Shown here: one piece after another, positions 1-8,655 of the stretch
Numbering within the stretch: position 1 is the first letter of the stretch
How the letters are laid out: each line of letters opens with the position of its first letter
Assembly (NCBI GenBank): GCA_902492755.1
Contig: CABUNB010000025.1
Location: forward strand, 1 to 36,198
DNA from: an uncultured Collinsella sp.
GTDB taxonomy: Bacteria; Actinomycetota; Coriobacteriia; Coriobacteriales; Coriobacteriaceae
Length of the DNA stretch: 36,198 nt
Direction of reading: 5' to 3'
Notes under the pieces: model-generated
Seen by the model: the letters and a program-made list of their open reading frames with translations, nothing else
What the model was told of the DNA's origin: nothing
Database searches by the model: none
Made by a program: the position numbers and the translations under genes

Positions 1-1408
1 CCTCGGCACCCGAGGTCTCGATGGACTCGGTGTTCTGGGTCTTGGAGGAGCCGGTGGCGCCACCGATGCCATCACGGCCAGTGCGGCCGCCCAGCAGGAT
101 GATCTTGTCGGTGGGGGCGGGGCACTCGCGACGAACGTGGTTTGCCGGGGTAGCGCCCACGACGGCGCCAACCTCCATGCGCTTGGCCACGTAACCGGGG
201 TGATAGAGTTCGTTGATCTGACCGGTGGCAAGGCCGATCTGGTTGCCGTAGCTGGAGTAGCCGGCGGCGGCAGTGGTCACGAGCTTGCGCTGCGGCAGCT
301 TGCCCTCGAGCGTCTCGGAAACCGGGACGGTGGGGTCGCCGGCGCCGGTGACGCGCATGGCCTGATACACATAGCTGCGGCCCGAGAGCGGGTCGCGGAT
401 GGCGCCGCCCACGCAGGTGGCGGCACCGCCGAAGGGCTCGATCTCGGTCGGGTGGTTATGGGTCTCGTTCTTAAAGAGGAACAGCCAGTCCTGGTCCTCG
501 CCATCGACATCGACCTTCACCTTGACGGTGCAGGCGTTGATCTCCTCGGACTCGTCGACATCGGTCATGACGCCGGTCTTCTTAAGGTACTTAGCGCCGA
601 TGGTGCCCATGTCCATGAGGCAGACGGGCTTGGCGTCGCGGCCGAGTTCGTGGCGCATCTCCATGTAGCGGTCGAAGGCCTGCTGCACCACGGCGTCGTC
701 GATCGTCACGTCATCCAGGACGGTGCCGAAGGTGGTGTGGCGGCAGTGGTCGGACCAATAGGTGTCGATCACGCGGATCTCGGTGATGGTGGGGTCGCGG
801 TCCTCATCGCGGAAGTACTGCTGGCAGAAGGCGATGTCTGCTTCGTCCATGGCAAGGCCGCGATCGGCGATAAAGGCGGCAAGGCCGGCCTCGTCGAGCT
901 CGCGGAAGCCGTCGAGCACCTCGACGGGCTGGGGCTCGGGGGTCTCCATGTACAGCGTGTCGGGCAGGTCGAGCGAGGCGATGCGGGCCTCGACAGGGTT
1001 CACCACGTAGTGCTTGATGGCCTCGATGGCGGCCTCGTCCAAGTTGCCCGAGATCATATAGACCTTGGCGGAGCGCACGGCGGGGCGCTCGCCCTGGCTG
1101 ATGAGCTGCACGCACTCGCTGGCGGAGTCGGCGCGCTGGTCAAACTGGCCAGGCAGGAATTCGACGGCAAAGACGGCGCCGTCGCTTGCGGGGAGCTCGT
1201 CATAGGTCACATCGACCTGGGGCTCGCTAAAGACGGTCGGCACGCAGGAGCGGAAAAGCTCCTCGTCGATGCCCTCGACGTCGTAGCGGTTGATGATCCT
1301 CAGGGCCTCGATGCCCTTGATGCCGAGAATCTCGGTCAGCTCGCCCTTGAGCTGTTGAGCCTCGACGTCGAACCCGGGTTTCTTCTCCACGTAGATACGA
1401 GAGACCAT
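1..1408 (-). CDS. purL: Phosphoribosylformylglycinamidine synthase, N-terminal part (runs off the left edge)
   Basis: PurL performs the ATP- and glutamine-dependent conversion of FGAR to FGAM in de novo purine synthesis, in the cytoplasm. About 469 residues are visible and the C-terminus lies outside the window. The N-terminal domain begins MVSRIYVEKKPGFD, as in the large single-chain enzymes of Clostridia and Bacteroidia (clade II type). The signature HCRHTTF is at about residues 221-227. The nucleotide-binding motif KNETHNHPTE is at about 313-322, followed by a GGA-rich stretch. The visible end (GRTGRDGIGGATGSS) is still inside the first catalytic half, so a protein of well over 1000 residues is expected. 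The ATG is preceded by GGAAGG at suitable distance. The gene is divergent from the antiporter at 1593. Family assignment is firm; the clade is from memory. Confidence 0.93.
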   Translation of the reverse strand, partial: MVSRIYVEKKPGFDVEAQQLKGELTEILGIKGIEALRIINRYDVEGIDEELFRSCVPTVFSEPQVDVTYDELPASDGAVFAVEFLPGQFDQRADSASECVQLISQGERPAVRSAKVYMISGNLDEAAIEAIKHYVVNPVEARIASLDLPDTLYMETPEPQPVEVLDGFRELDEAGLAAFIADRGLAMDEADIAFCQQYFRDEDRDPTITEIRVIDTYWSDHCRHTTFGTVLDDVTIDDAVVQQAFDRYMEMRHELGRDAKPVCLMDMGTIGAKYLKKTGVMTDVDESEEINACTVKVKVDVDGEDQDWLFLFKNETHNHPTEIEPFGGAATCVGGAIRDPLSGRSYVYQAMRVTGAGDPTVPVSETLEGKLPQRKLVTTAAAGYSSYGNQIGLATGQINELYHPGYVAKRMEVGAVVGATPANHVRRECPAPTDKIILLGGRTGRDGIGGATGSSKTQNTESIETSGAE

Positions 1409-1592
1409 TGGTTCCTGCCTTCCTGATCGGTTGGGCGTACGGTACGGTATGCGGCAGCGGTCGGTTTGCGGGGTCTGCCCTGCGGTCGCCTTGAGCCACA
1501 TGTTTGTAAACCTCACTATGATACGACAGCTCGCGGCGCGTTGAGGACGGCGAGGGTGCTACAGTGAAGCGCAAACAAGAGAAAGGCATCAC
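1409..1592. promoter_or_regulatory. Divergent intergenic region, purL / antiporter
   Basis: This 184-bp spacer must hold the promoters of both divergent genes. GTTTGTAAAC near 1502-1511 is an imperfect palindrome close to a TATGAT-like hexamer. I could not fix a -35/-10 pair with normal spacing on either strand, so no promoter is called. Confidence 0.3.
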
Positions 1593-3155
1593 ATGGCATT
1601 CGTTTCACTCGCCATCATTGCACTCGTGGCCTTTGCGAGTCCTTTTATCGCCTCCGCGATTCCCGGAAAACCCGTTCCCGAGACGGTCTTTTTGCTCGTG
1701 CTCGGCGCGGTGCTGGGACCCCATATGCTCGGTGTCATCCATGTAGATGCTGAGGTCTCGCTTGTGTCCGAGCTGGGCTTGGCCTTTTTGTTCTTGCTTG
1801 CCGGCTTTGAGATCGATCCCAAGAGCATCACGGGCGTCGAGGGGCGCTACGGCTTGGCGACGTGGGTCGTCACGTTTGGTATCGCCTGGCTTGCCGTGCG
1901 CTTTACCCCGTGGTTCTCGGTCAGTCATTTCGACGGTATCGCCGTGACGCTTGCCCTTACTTCGACGGCGCTCGGCACACTCGTGCCCATCATGCGTGAG
2001 CGCTCGCTCACTGGCACGCGTGTGGGCGACTCGATTCTCGCGTATGGCACCTGGGGCGAACTTGGACCCGTGCTTGCTATGTCGGTGTTGCTGTCTGCCC
2101 GCACTGGCATCCAAACGCTCGTAATCCTTGGCTTGTTTGCGGTGGTTTGCGTGTTGCTGGCCGTGGTTCCAAGCCGCTCCAAGCGCGTCGGCAGCCGCTT
2201 CTTTGCGTTTGTCGAGGAACGTGCCGATACCACGTCGCAGACCTTCGTGCGCCTGACGGTGCTCATCCTGGTCACGCTCGTGGCGTTCTCGGCCGTCTTT
2301 GATCTCGACATCGTGTTGGGTTCTTTTGCCGCCGGCTTTGTCCTGCGCTATATCATCCCCGAGGGCAACCATACGCTCGAGACCAAGCTCGACGGCCTGG
2401 CCTACGGCTTTTTGATTCCGGTGTTCTTTACCGTATCGGGCGCAAAGATCGACCTGACGGCCGTGGCGTCGCGCCCGGGCTTGCTCGCGGGCTTTATCGT
2501 GGCGTTGTTGATTATTCGTGCCGTGCCCATTCTTATCTCTATGAGCATTTGTCCTGCGACGCGCGATGTCTCGGCGTATGGCCGCATCACCGTGGCGCTC
2601 TACTGCACCACGGCGCTGCCGATCATCGTTGCCGTGACGAGCGTTGCCGTCAACGCGGGTGCGCTGTCGCAAGACATCGCGTCGGTTATGGTTGCCGCCG
2701 GCGCCATCACGGTGTTCTTGATGCCATTGCTCGCGCAGCTCTTCTACCGCGTGGTCGACGCCGCACCGGTCGCCGCCGTGGCAGAGGTTGCCGAGCATCC
2801 ATCCGATGCGCTCGACATCCTGCGCGCTCACCACGATTTAGCGAGCCTGCTCGCACGCGAGCACGAGCTGCTGACTTCGCATGGCCATGGTCGCGTATTC
2901 GAGGGCCTGCCTACGCTCGATACGATTGCCGAGCGTCTTTCTGCCGAGGCGGCGAGCGGCCACATCGATGCCCGCATCGTGGACGCGGCGCACCTGCTTG
3001 CCGATAAGACCTATGGAGACGAGGTCGACCCGTCCGAGCTGACCCAGCGCGAGCGTCGCCGCCTGGAGCGCGCCAAGCTCGCCGTACGCGAATACCGCCG
3101 CCGCATGCTGGAGCTCTATGCAAGAGAAGAAGCCGAGGACGACGACGGTAAGTAG
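1593..3155 (+). CDS. Cation:proton antiporter, Kef/CPA2 family
   Basis: This 520-residue integral membrane protein probably exchanges Na+ or K+ for protons across the cytoplasmic membrane. Residues 1 to about 385 form a series of hydrophobic segments typical of the Na+/H+ exchanger domain. They include the conserved GLAFLFLLAGFEID stretch near 62-75 and a second half with VLGSFAAGFVLR. The last ~130 residues are hydrophilic, with many Arg/Glu pairs, and probably form a cytoplasmic helical tail. I see no TrkA-N (Rossmann) domain like that of KefB/KefC, so the regulator is different or absent. The ATG follows AGAGAAAGG. The gene stands alone: purL is divergent and the next gene is convergent. 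Substrate ion is not readable from sequence. Confidence 0.85.
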   Translation: MAFVSLAIIALVAFASPFIASAIPGKPVPETVFLLVLGAVLGPHMLGVIHVDAEVSLVSELGLAFLFLLAGFEIDPKSITGVEGRYGLATWVVTFGIAWLAVRFTPWFSVSHFDGIAVTLALTSTALGTLVPIMRERSLTGTRVGDSILAYGTWGELGPVLAMSVLLSARTGIQTLVILGLFAVVCVLLAVVPSRSKRVGSRFFAFVEERADTTSQTFVRLTVLILVTLVAFSAVFDLDIVLGSFAAGFVLRYIIPEGNHTLETKLDGLAYGFLIPVFFTVSGAKIDLTAVASRPGLLAGFIVALLIIRAVPILISMSICPATRDVSAYGRITVALYCTTALPIIVAVTSVAVNAGALSQDIASVMVAAGAITVFLMPLLAQLFYRVVDAAPVAAVAEVAEHPSDALDILRAHHDLASLLAREHELLTSHGHGRVFEGLPTLDTIAERLSAEAASGHIDARIVDAAHLLADKTYGDEVDPSELTQRERRRLERAKLAVREYRRRMLELYAREEAEDDDGK

Positions 3156-3202
3156 TCGATACTCTCTCGGGGAAGCCGCGTCCCGCTTTGAAGGCTCGGA
3201 AC

Positions 3203-3340
3203 GGGATGTGGTTTCCGAAACGGGGACCGTTGGGAAACTGTGTCCCGGAATGGGCGCTCAGAGTGGGATGCAGTTTCCGCAAGGAGGTCCTGGGGGAAAC
3301 CGTGCCCCGTTCTGATCCGAAATACTGGGACAAAGTTTCC
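3203..3340. repeat. Five 14-nt repeats in strictly alternating orientation
   Basis: Units close to GGGAYRNRGTTTCC occur at 3203-3216 (+), 3233-3246 (-), 3265-3278 (+), 3295-3308 (-) and 3327-3340 (+). Starts are 30, 32, 30 and 32 bases apart, so same-strand units recur every 62 bases. Neighbouring units can pair into hairpins. The spacers differ from each other. The array fills the gap between the antiporter stop and its terminator. Confidence 0.8.
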
Positions 3341-3356
3341 CTTTCATAACAGGAGA

Positions 3357-3397
3357 AGGCGCGCTGTCTGCAGTTGATTCAGACGGCGCGCCTTTTT
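3357..3397 (+). terminator. Intrinsic terminator after the antiporter gene
   Basis: Arms AGGCGCGCTGTCTG (3357-3370) and CAGACGGCGCGCCT (3380-3393) pair over 14 positions with one G-U pair. A T-run follows on the plus strand. It closes the antiporter transcript after the repeat array. Confidence 0.85.
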
Positions 3398-3438
3398 GGT
3401 TGAGCTCTGTTGAGGTTCGAAGCCGAAACTTTCGACCT

Positions 3439-4188
3439 TTAGGAGCGGGCTGCTCCGTCGACGGGGAGGATGGCGCCCGTGACATAGGAGGACATGTCGC
3501 TCGCCAGGAAAACGAAGGCGTTGGCAACGTCCTCGGGCTCGCCCATGCGACCGAGCGGAATAGTGGCGATGATGGGCTTGATGACCTCTTCGGGCAGGTT
3601 GGCGACCATATCGGTCTTGGTTACGCCTGGGGCAACGGCGTTGACGCGGATGCCCATGGGGGCGAGCTCGCGCGAGAGCGACTGGACCATGCCGTTGACG
3701 GCAAACTTGGACGTGGGGTAACCGACGCCGGAGGGCTGGCCGTACTTGGCGACCATCGAGCTTGTGGTAGTGATGGTGCCGCCGTGGCCGGCCTCGGTCA
3801 TGATCTTGGCGGCAGCTTGGTGACCGTTAAAGACGGCGACGACGTTGAGGTCCATGACCTTTGCGAACTCCTCGGCCGTATAGTTAAGGAGCGGCGAGCG
3901 CTGGGAGATGCCGGCATTGTTGACGACCGTGTCCAAGCCGCCCATGTCGGCGGCAGCCTGGGTAAAGGCCTCGGTCACGGCTTCGAGCGAGGTGATGTCG
4001 CAGGAGCGGCCCCAGACCTTGGCGTCGGGATAGGCGGCTGCCAGCTTCTCAACGGCCGCGTCGGCAGTCTCCTGGCACGAGCCAAAGACAGTGACGGCAG
4101 CGCCTTCCTCGATAAAACGGCAGGCGATGGCATAGCCGATACCGCGCGTGCCTCCGGTGATGATTGCTTTCTTGCCCTCGAGCAACAT
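3439..4188 (-). CDS. Short-chain dehydrogenase/reductase, BaiA/FabG-like
   Basis: This 249-residue cytoplasmic NAD(P)-dependent oxidoreductase of the classical SDR family has the cofactor motif TGGTRGIG at 11-18. It also has NNAG near residue 90, the catalytic Ser in TTTSSM and the YxxxK pair in GYPTSK. The length is typical. The start is the ATG at 4188, which has AGAGGAAG upstream; an in-frame ATG further upstream would add an unconvincing Cys/Pro-rich leader. Several stretches (ITGGTRGIG, the FG.-QE cofactor loop, SGVGYP.SK) recall BaiA-type 3-alpha-hydroxysteroid dehydrogenases of bile-acid bacteria as I remember them. A 3-oxoacyl-ACP reductase role is the alternative. No fatty-acid or bile-acid genes flank it, so the substrate is open. 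Confidence 0.85.
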   Translation of the reverse strand: MLLEGKKAIITGGTRGIGYAIACRFIEEGAAVTVFGSCQETADAAVEKLAAAYPDAKVWGRSCDITSLEAVTEAFTQAAADMGGLDTVVNNAGISQRSPLLNYTAEEFAKVMDLNVVAVFNGHQAAAKIMTEAGHGGTITTTSSMVAKYGQPSGVGYPTSKFAVNGMVQSLSRELAPMGIRVNAVAPGVTKTDMVANLPEEVIKPIIATIPLGRMGEPEDVANAFVFLASDMSSYVTGAILPVDGAARS

Positions 4189-4336
4189 GGTGCTTCCTCT
4201 CATCGCGGGCGGACATTCGCAGCACAGCGTAGCGGTAGCCGGAATCGGTCGCGTTTGCATATCGGTGAACGGTAGCCCGCGTTACCGATGAGCGGCTCGC
4301 GCAAATATGCTCTGCCGGTGTGCTTAGGGCGGGTGA

Positions 4337-4372
4337 CAAAAGGGCTCCCGTCCCACGTCGGACGGGAGCCCT
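4337..4372 (-). terminator. Intrinsic terminator of hom
   Basis: A perfect 13-bp stem, AGGGCTCCCGTCC at 4341-4353 with GGACGGGAGCCCT at 4360-4372, is followed by TTTTG on the minus strand. It sits 30 bases downstream of the hom stop codon. Confidence 0.88.
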
Positions 4373-4402
4373 CAAGGCGCGTATTGCTAGGTGAGCGTTG
4401 GG

Positions 4403-5746
4403 TTAGTTGGCCATAACGCCTTCGGTCCAGGCCTCGACGTCCTCGATACGCAGGACGTTGGCGACCTCGGCCACGCAGTCGACGCTGGCAAGCTCGGCGG
4501 CGGCAGCCTGGACGTCCTTCTCGAGCGCGCGGTGCGTCAGGAAGATGACCGAGCAGGCATCGCTGACGCCCGACTTGCCGTCCTCGACCTGGTTGATGAG
4601 CGAGATCGAGATGTTGTGCTTGGCAAAGATGTCGACCGTCTCGGACAGGGCGCCCACGCGGTCGGCGACCTTCAGGCGCACATAGTACTTGGTCTGGAGC
4701 TCGTCCATGGGCTTAAAGGCGAGGTTGTGGCCATAGGGCTCAATCTCGGGCAGCGGAGCCACGCCGCGGCTGATCTGCTCGGAGAGCGACAGGATATCGC
4801 CCACGACGGCGCTCGCGGTGGGGAAGGAGCCTGCGCCGGCACCGTAGAACATGGTCTCGCCCACGGCGTCTCCTACCACGTAGACGGCGTTCATGGCGCC
4901 GTTGACCTTGGCAAGCATATGGTCTGCCGGGATGAGCGTGGGATGCACGCGAACGTCGACGCCGGCGTCGGTGTTGCGGGCGATGCCCAGCAGCTTGATG
5001 GTGTAGCCGAGCTCGCGGGCCTGGGCGATGTCCTCGGCGCCGATGGTACGGATACCCTGCTGGTACACATCGTCGGTGGTAACGCGGGTGCCAAAGCCGA
5101 TGGAGGCGAGGATGGCCGTCTTGCTGGCGGCGTCGAAGCCGTCGACGTCTGCGGACGGGTCGGCCTCGGCATAGCCCTTGGCCTGGGCGTCGGCGAGCAC
5201 GTCAGCGTAATCGGCGCCCTCGGCGTCCATGCGCGACAGGATATAGTTGGTGGTGCCGTTGAGGATGCCGGCGATGGTCAGGATCTTGTTGCCCACCAGG
5301 TCGTGCTCGAGCGTGCTGACGATGGGGATGCCGCCACCGCAGCTGGCCTCGCACTTAATCTGCACGCCGCACTCACGCGCCTTCTCGGCGAGCGTCTCGA
5401 CATGACGGCCCAGCAGGGCCTTGTTGGCAGAGACGACGTGCTTGCCGTTCTCGAAGGCGGTGGTGAAGATCTCGGTCGCGGGGTGCTCGCCTCCGATGAG
5501 CTCGACGACGATATCGACGGCTGGGTCGGTGACGACATCATGCCAGTCACTCGTAAAGGCCTCGCGCTCAATACCGGCTGCTTCAGCCTGCTCCCAGGCA
5601 AGCGCACAGGCGCGGGTCAGCTTAAGGTCGATGCCGTAGGCGGCCAGGTACTCATCGTGGTGGCTCTTAATCAGGCGGGCCACGCCGCCGCCGACGGTTC
5701 CCAGACCGATGAGGCCGACGTTCACGGTGCGCAGGGGTTCGCTCAT
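4403..5746 (-). CDS. hom: Homoserine dehydrogenase with C-terminal ACT domain
   Basis: This enzyme reduces aspartate semialdehyde to homoserine, the branch point to threonine, methionine and isoleucine. The protein has 447 residues, normal for the monofunctional enzyme. The N-terminal Rossmann motif is GLGTVGGGVARL (16-27). The catalytic domain contains ANKALLGRH and GGGIPI, then GILNGTTNYIL. The last ~90 residues form an ACT domain (ISISLINQVEDG) that in this family gives allosteric control, usually by threonine. The ATG has AAGGAG seven bases upstream. No other threonine-pathway gene is adjacent; it lies between the SDR gene and the divergent branched-chain amino acid ABC locus. Transcription ends at the hairpin at 4337-4372. 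Confidence 0.96.
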   Translation of the reverse strand: MSEPLRTVNVGLIGLGTVGGGVARLIKSHHDEYLAAYGIDLKLTRACALAWEQAEAAGIEREAFTSDWHDVVTDPAVDIVVELIGGEHPATEIFTTAFENGKHVVSANKALLGRHVETLAEKARECGVQIKCEASCGGGIPIVSTLEHDLVGNKILTIAGILNGTTNYILSRMDAEGADYADVLADAQAKGYAEADPSADVDGFDAASKTAILASIGFGTRVTTDDVYQQGIRTIGAEDIAQARELGYTIKLLGIARNTDAGVDVRVHPTLIPADHMLAKVNGAMNAVYVVGDAVGETMFYGAGAGSFPTASAVVGDILSLSEQISRGVAPLPEIEPYGHNLAFKPMDELQTKYYVRLKVADRVGALSETVDIFAKHNISISLINQVEDGKSGVSDACSVIFLTHRALEKDVQAAAAELASVDCVAEVANVLRIEDVEAWTEGVMAN

Positions 5747-5997
5747 AGATAGCTCCTTCGTGCATCTTATGGATGGATTAACCGCTTAAAGGTTGAGTGC
5801 ATTCTAGCGTGAACCGAGGGCGCGTGCTCGCCAAGCAACAGGAGTCGCACAAAACGGCACCCCCGAAACGCTGCGGAAACATTGGAAACATGCTCGCTAC
5901 AAACGGAACTCCGTAACAAACTGTCAACGTTTGCGCCATAAGGTTTGCCCTGTACCGCAAGACGGCCGCACCGCGGCCAGCGAAAAAGGGGGACACC
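5747..5997. promoter_or_regulatory. Divergent intergenic region, hom / ABC binding protein 1
   Basis: This 251-bp spacer must carry both promoters. GGAAACATT at 5875-5883 and TGGAAACAT at 5883-5891 form a tandem pair. The same TGGAAACATT occurs at 7226-7235 upstream of the second binding-protein gene, so it may be a shared operator. CAAAC/GTTTG near 5918-5933 is a small inverted repeat. No -35/-10 pair is confidently assigned. Confidence 0.35.
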
Positions 5998-7164
5998 ATG
6001 TTCAACATCAACAGCACGCTCAGCCGTAGGAACTTTCTCGCCGGCGCTGCGGCGCTCGGCAGTACCGCCGCACTCGCTGGTTGCTCGTCGGGTGGCTCGG
6101 ACGGCGGCTCCGCCGATGACGGCAAGACCTTCAAGATCGGTGTCATCGGCCCTCTGACCGGCGCCGCGGCAACCTATGGCGTTTCGGCCGAGAATGGTGC
6201 CAAGCTTGCCGCCAAGGATTTCTCGACCAAGGACCTCAAGCTCTCGCTTAAGTCCGAGGATGACGTCGCCGACGGCGAGAAGGCTATCAACGCCTTCAAT
6301 ACCCTGTGCGACTGGGGCATGCAGGCACTCGTCGGCCCCGTCACGACCGGTGCCGCCGTCGCCGTCTCGGGCGAGATCGCCGACGATATGCTCATGGTCA
6401 CGCCTTCGGCCTCGTCGCTCGACGTTACCAAGGATAAGACAACGGTCTTCCAGGTTTGCTTCACCGATCCCACCATGGGCGCCAGCGCCGCGAAGTTCTT
6501 GGCCGAGAAGTACGCGGATGCCAAGATCGCCCTGTTTTACAACTCCGGCGATACGTACAGCTCGGGTGTTGCCGATGCCTTTGCCGAGCAGGCCAAGGAG
6601 TCCAAACTTGATATCGTCGATACCGAGACCTTTAAGGACGACTCCTCCACGAGCTTTACCAACCAGCTCACCAAGGCCAAGGAGGCCGGCGCCACGCTCA
6701 TCTTTGCGCCGATCTACTACACGCCGGCGTCCGTTTTGCTCAAGAACGCCAAGGACATGGGCTACGACATGACCCTCATGGGCACCGACGGCATGGACGG
6801 CCTGCTCTCCGTTGAGGGCTTCGACACCTCTCTTGCCGAGGGCGTGCTGCTCATGACCCCGTTCTCTGCCGACGATGAGAAGAACGCCGACTTCGTCAAG
6901 GCATATAAGGACGCCTACGACGAGACGCCCAACCAGTTTGCCGCCGATGCCTATGACTGCGTCCATGCGATTGTCGAGGCTATCGATAAGGCAGACATCG
7001 ACATCACGGCCGACGGCGCCGACATTGCCGGCGATCTTGCCAAGGCCATGCGCAAGATCAAGATCGAGGGCCTGACGGGCGAGCTCACGTGGAACGACGA
7101 GGGCCAAGTCGAGAAGCCCGCTACAGCCTATGTGATCCAGGACGGCAAGTACATCGCCGCCTAA
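5998..7164 (+). CDS. ABC transporter substrate-binding lipoprotein (branched-chain amino acid type), copy 1
   Basis: This extracytoplasmic solute receptor of the LivJ/LivK class (periplasmic binding protein type I fold) has 388 residues. The signal has a twin-arginine motif SRRNFL (9-14), a hydrophobic stretch and a lipobox LAGC with the lipidated Cys at 29. It is therefore a probable Tat-exported lipoprotein held at the outer face of the membrane. A Gly/Ser linker leads into KIGVIGPLTG, the usual first strand of this family, and ITPSAS-like and NSGDTYSSG stretches follow. It is roughly 70% identical by eye to the protein encoded at 7436. It sits upstream of livHMGF and probably feeds that permease. 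The ligand is not proven: Leu/Ile/Val is usual, but other amino acids or amides are known for the family. Confidence 0.9.
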   Translation: MFNINSTLSRRNFLAGAAALGSTAALAGCSSGGSDGGSADDGKTFKIGVIGPLTGAAATYGVSAENGAKLAAKDFSTKDLKLSLKSEDDVADGEKAINAFNTLCDWGMQALVGPVTTGAAVAVSGEIADDMLMVTPSASSLDVTKDKTTVFQVCFTDPTMGASAAKFLAEKYADAKIALFYNSGDTYSSGVADAFAEQAKESKLDIVDTETFKDDSSTSFTNQLTKAKEAGATLIFAPIYYTPASVLLKNAKDMGYDMTLMGTDGMDGLLSVEGFDTSLAEGVLLMTPFSADDEKNADFVKAYKDAYDETPNQFAADAYDCVHAIVEAIDKADIDITADGADIAGDLAKAMRKIKIEGLTGELTWNDEGQVEKPATAYVIQDGKYIAA

Positions 7165-7435
7165 GTGCGCATAAAGCGCTACCGGTGAGGCTGTTTTAAT
7201 CAGGGCAGGGACGCTTGTAACAGAATGGAAACATTACTTTCACACAATAAAGTGGCTAAACTGCATAAACCAATAGAAATACGCATAATTATGGATAAAC
7301 GGACAAAACAAAAGAAAAGTTGAAATAATCGCCACTTTTCTCAACTAAAGCGTCTACTATTTTGCGAACGCCGAACACGGCGAAGGATGGCCTGTTGGGT
7401 AACCGAAACCCGACGAGATTTGAGAGGAGAGCCGC
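7165..7435 (+). promoter_or_regulatory. AT-rich leader and probable promoter region before binding protein 2
   Basis: This 271-bp gap is much richer in A/T than the flanking genes. It contains TGGAAACATT (7226-7235), shared with the region before copy 1. An 8-bp inverted repeat AGAAAAGT (7313-7320) / ACTTTTCT (7334-7341) is also present. Copy 2 therefore probably has its own promoter and regulation. No classical terminator for copy 1 is visible. Confidence 0.4.
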
Positions 7436-8623
7436 ATGTCGAGCCTCACCGGTAAGTCATTGAACCCTGTTATGAATCGCAGGAGCGTTATCGCGAGCGC
7501 AGCAGGTCTGGGGGCGATGTCTATTCTAGCTGGCTGCTCCTCCAACGGCGGCGACAGCGGTTCCGCTTCGGGCGACGCTTCGTTTAAGATCGGCACCATC
7601 GGCCCGCTGACCGGCGCCAACGCGTCCTACGGCAAGTCCGTTACCCAGGGTGTCGAGCTTGGCTGCAAGGATTTCTCGACCAAGGAGCTGCCGCTTGCCA
7701 GCAAGGCCGAGGATGACCAGGCCGACGGCGAGAAGGCCGTCAACGCCTTTAACACCCTGCTCGACTGGGGCATGCAGGCCCTCGTCGGCCCGACCACCAC
7801 GGGTGCGTCGGTTGCCGTTGCCGCCGAGTGCGGTAACGACCCCGAGACGTTCATGATCACTCCGTCCGCGTCCTCCGAGGACGTCACCAAGGGCAAGGAT
7901 TGCGTCTTCCAGGTTTGCTTTACCGATCCCAACCAGGGCGTCAACGCTGCCAAGTTCCTGGCGCAGAAGTATGCGGACGAGAAGTTCGTGCTGTTCTATA
8001 ACTCCGGCGACGCCTATTCTTCGGGCATCGCAGATTCCTTTAAGGTTCAGGCCGCTAAATCCAAGCTCGAGATTGTTGACGAGGAGACCTTTAAGGACGA
8101 CTCCGCCACGAGCTTTACCAACCAGCTCACCAAGGCCAAGCAGGCCGGCGCTACCATGATCTTTGCGCCGATCTACTACACGCCGGCGTCCGTCCTGCTC
8201 AAGAATGCTAAGGACATGGGCTACGACGTCAAGATGATGGGCTGCGACGGCATGGACGGCATCCTGGGCGTTGAGGGCTTCGACACCTCTCTTGCCGAGG
8301 GTCTGCTGCTCATGACCCCGTTCTCCGCCGACGACGAGAAGAATGCCGACTTCGTCAACGCTTACAAGGATAAGTATGGCGAGACTCCGGACCAGTTTGC
8401 CGCCGACGCCTACGATGGCGTGCACGCGGTGGCCGAGGCCCTCGAGGAGGCCGGTCTTGGTGTCGACGCCGACCCGACCGAGGTCGCCGAGAAGCTGCCT
8501 AAGGCTATGCTCAAGATTACCGTTGACGGTCTGACCGGCAAGCTCACCTGGAACGATAAGGGCCAGGTCCAGAAGGAGCCCACGGCGTACGTCATCACCG
8601 ACGGCAAGTACGTACAGGCCTAA
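7436..8623 (+). CDS. ABC transporter substrate-binding lipoprotein (branched-chain amino acid type), copy 2
   Basis: This 395-residue paralogue of the preceding gene has the same fold and probable role. The leader contains a twin-arginine pair (NRRSVI, 14-19) and a lipobox LAGC with Cys at 34. The mature part starts KIGTIGPLTGANASYG. Long stretches match copy 1 exactly, for example in the AFNT..DWGMQALVGP region and around YYTPASVLLKNAKDMGYD. The two differ near the signal, in the TTTGASVAVAAECG region and in the last 60 residues, which suggests altered ligand preference. GAGAGGAG precedes the ATG at 7436; an internal ATG at the NRR motif is less likely. It is the gene nearest the livHMGF cluster. 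Confidence 0.9.
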   Translation: MSSLTGKSLNPVMNRRSVIASAAGLGAMSILAGCSSNGGDSGSASGDASFKIGTIGPLTGANASYGKSVTQGVELGCKDFSTKELPLASKAEDDQADGEKAVNAFNTLLDWGMQALVGPTTTGASVAVAAECGNDPETFMITPSASSEDVTKGKDCVFQVCFTDPNQGVNAAKFLAQKYADEKFVLFYNSGDAYSSGIADSFKVQAAKSKLEIVDEETFKDDSATSFTNQLTKAKQAGATMIFAPIYYTPASVLLKNAKDMGYDVKMMGCDGMDGILGVEGFDTSLAEGLLLMTPFSADDEKNADFVNAYKDKYGETPDQFAADAYDGVHAVAEALEEAGLGVDADPTEVAEKLPKAMLKITVDGLTGKLTWNDKGQVQKEPTAYVITDGKYVQA

Positions 8624-8655
8624 TAAGCCGCCTTACATAGAGCGGTTTTGATCCC

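Noticed and set aside
137..1426. Long plus-strand open frame opposite purL
   Set aside because: It is rich in Gly/Ala/Val/Leu/His with no domain signal, as expected antisense to a high-GC gene; the minus-strand frame carries clear PurL motifs.
3203..3340. CRISPR array
   Set aside because: Repeats are only 14 nt, degenerate, and alternate in orientation; spacers are 16-18 nt and no cas gene is near.
5767..7107. 446-codon minus-strand frame opposite binding protein 1
   Set aside because: It is low-complexity and antisense to a protein with an intact Tat-lipoprotein signal and conserved fold.
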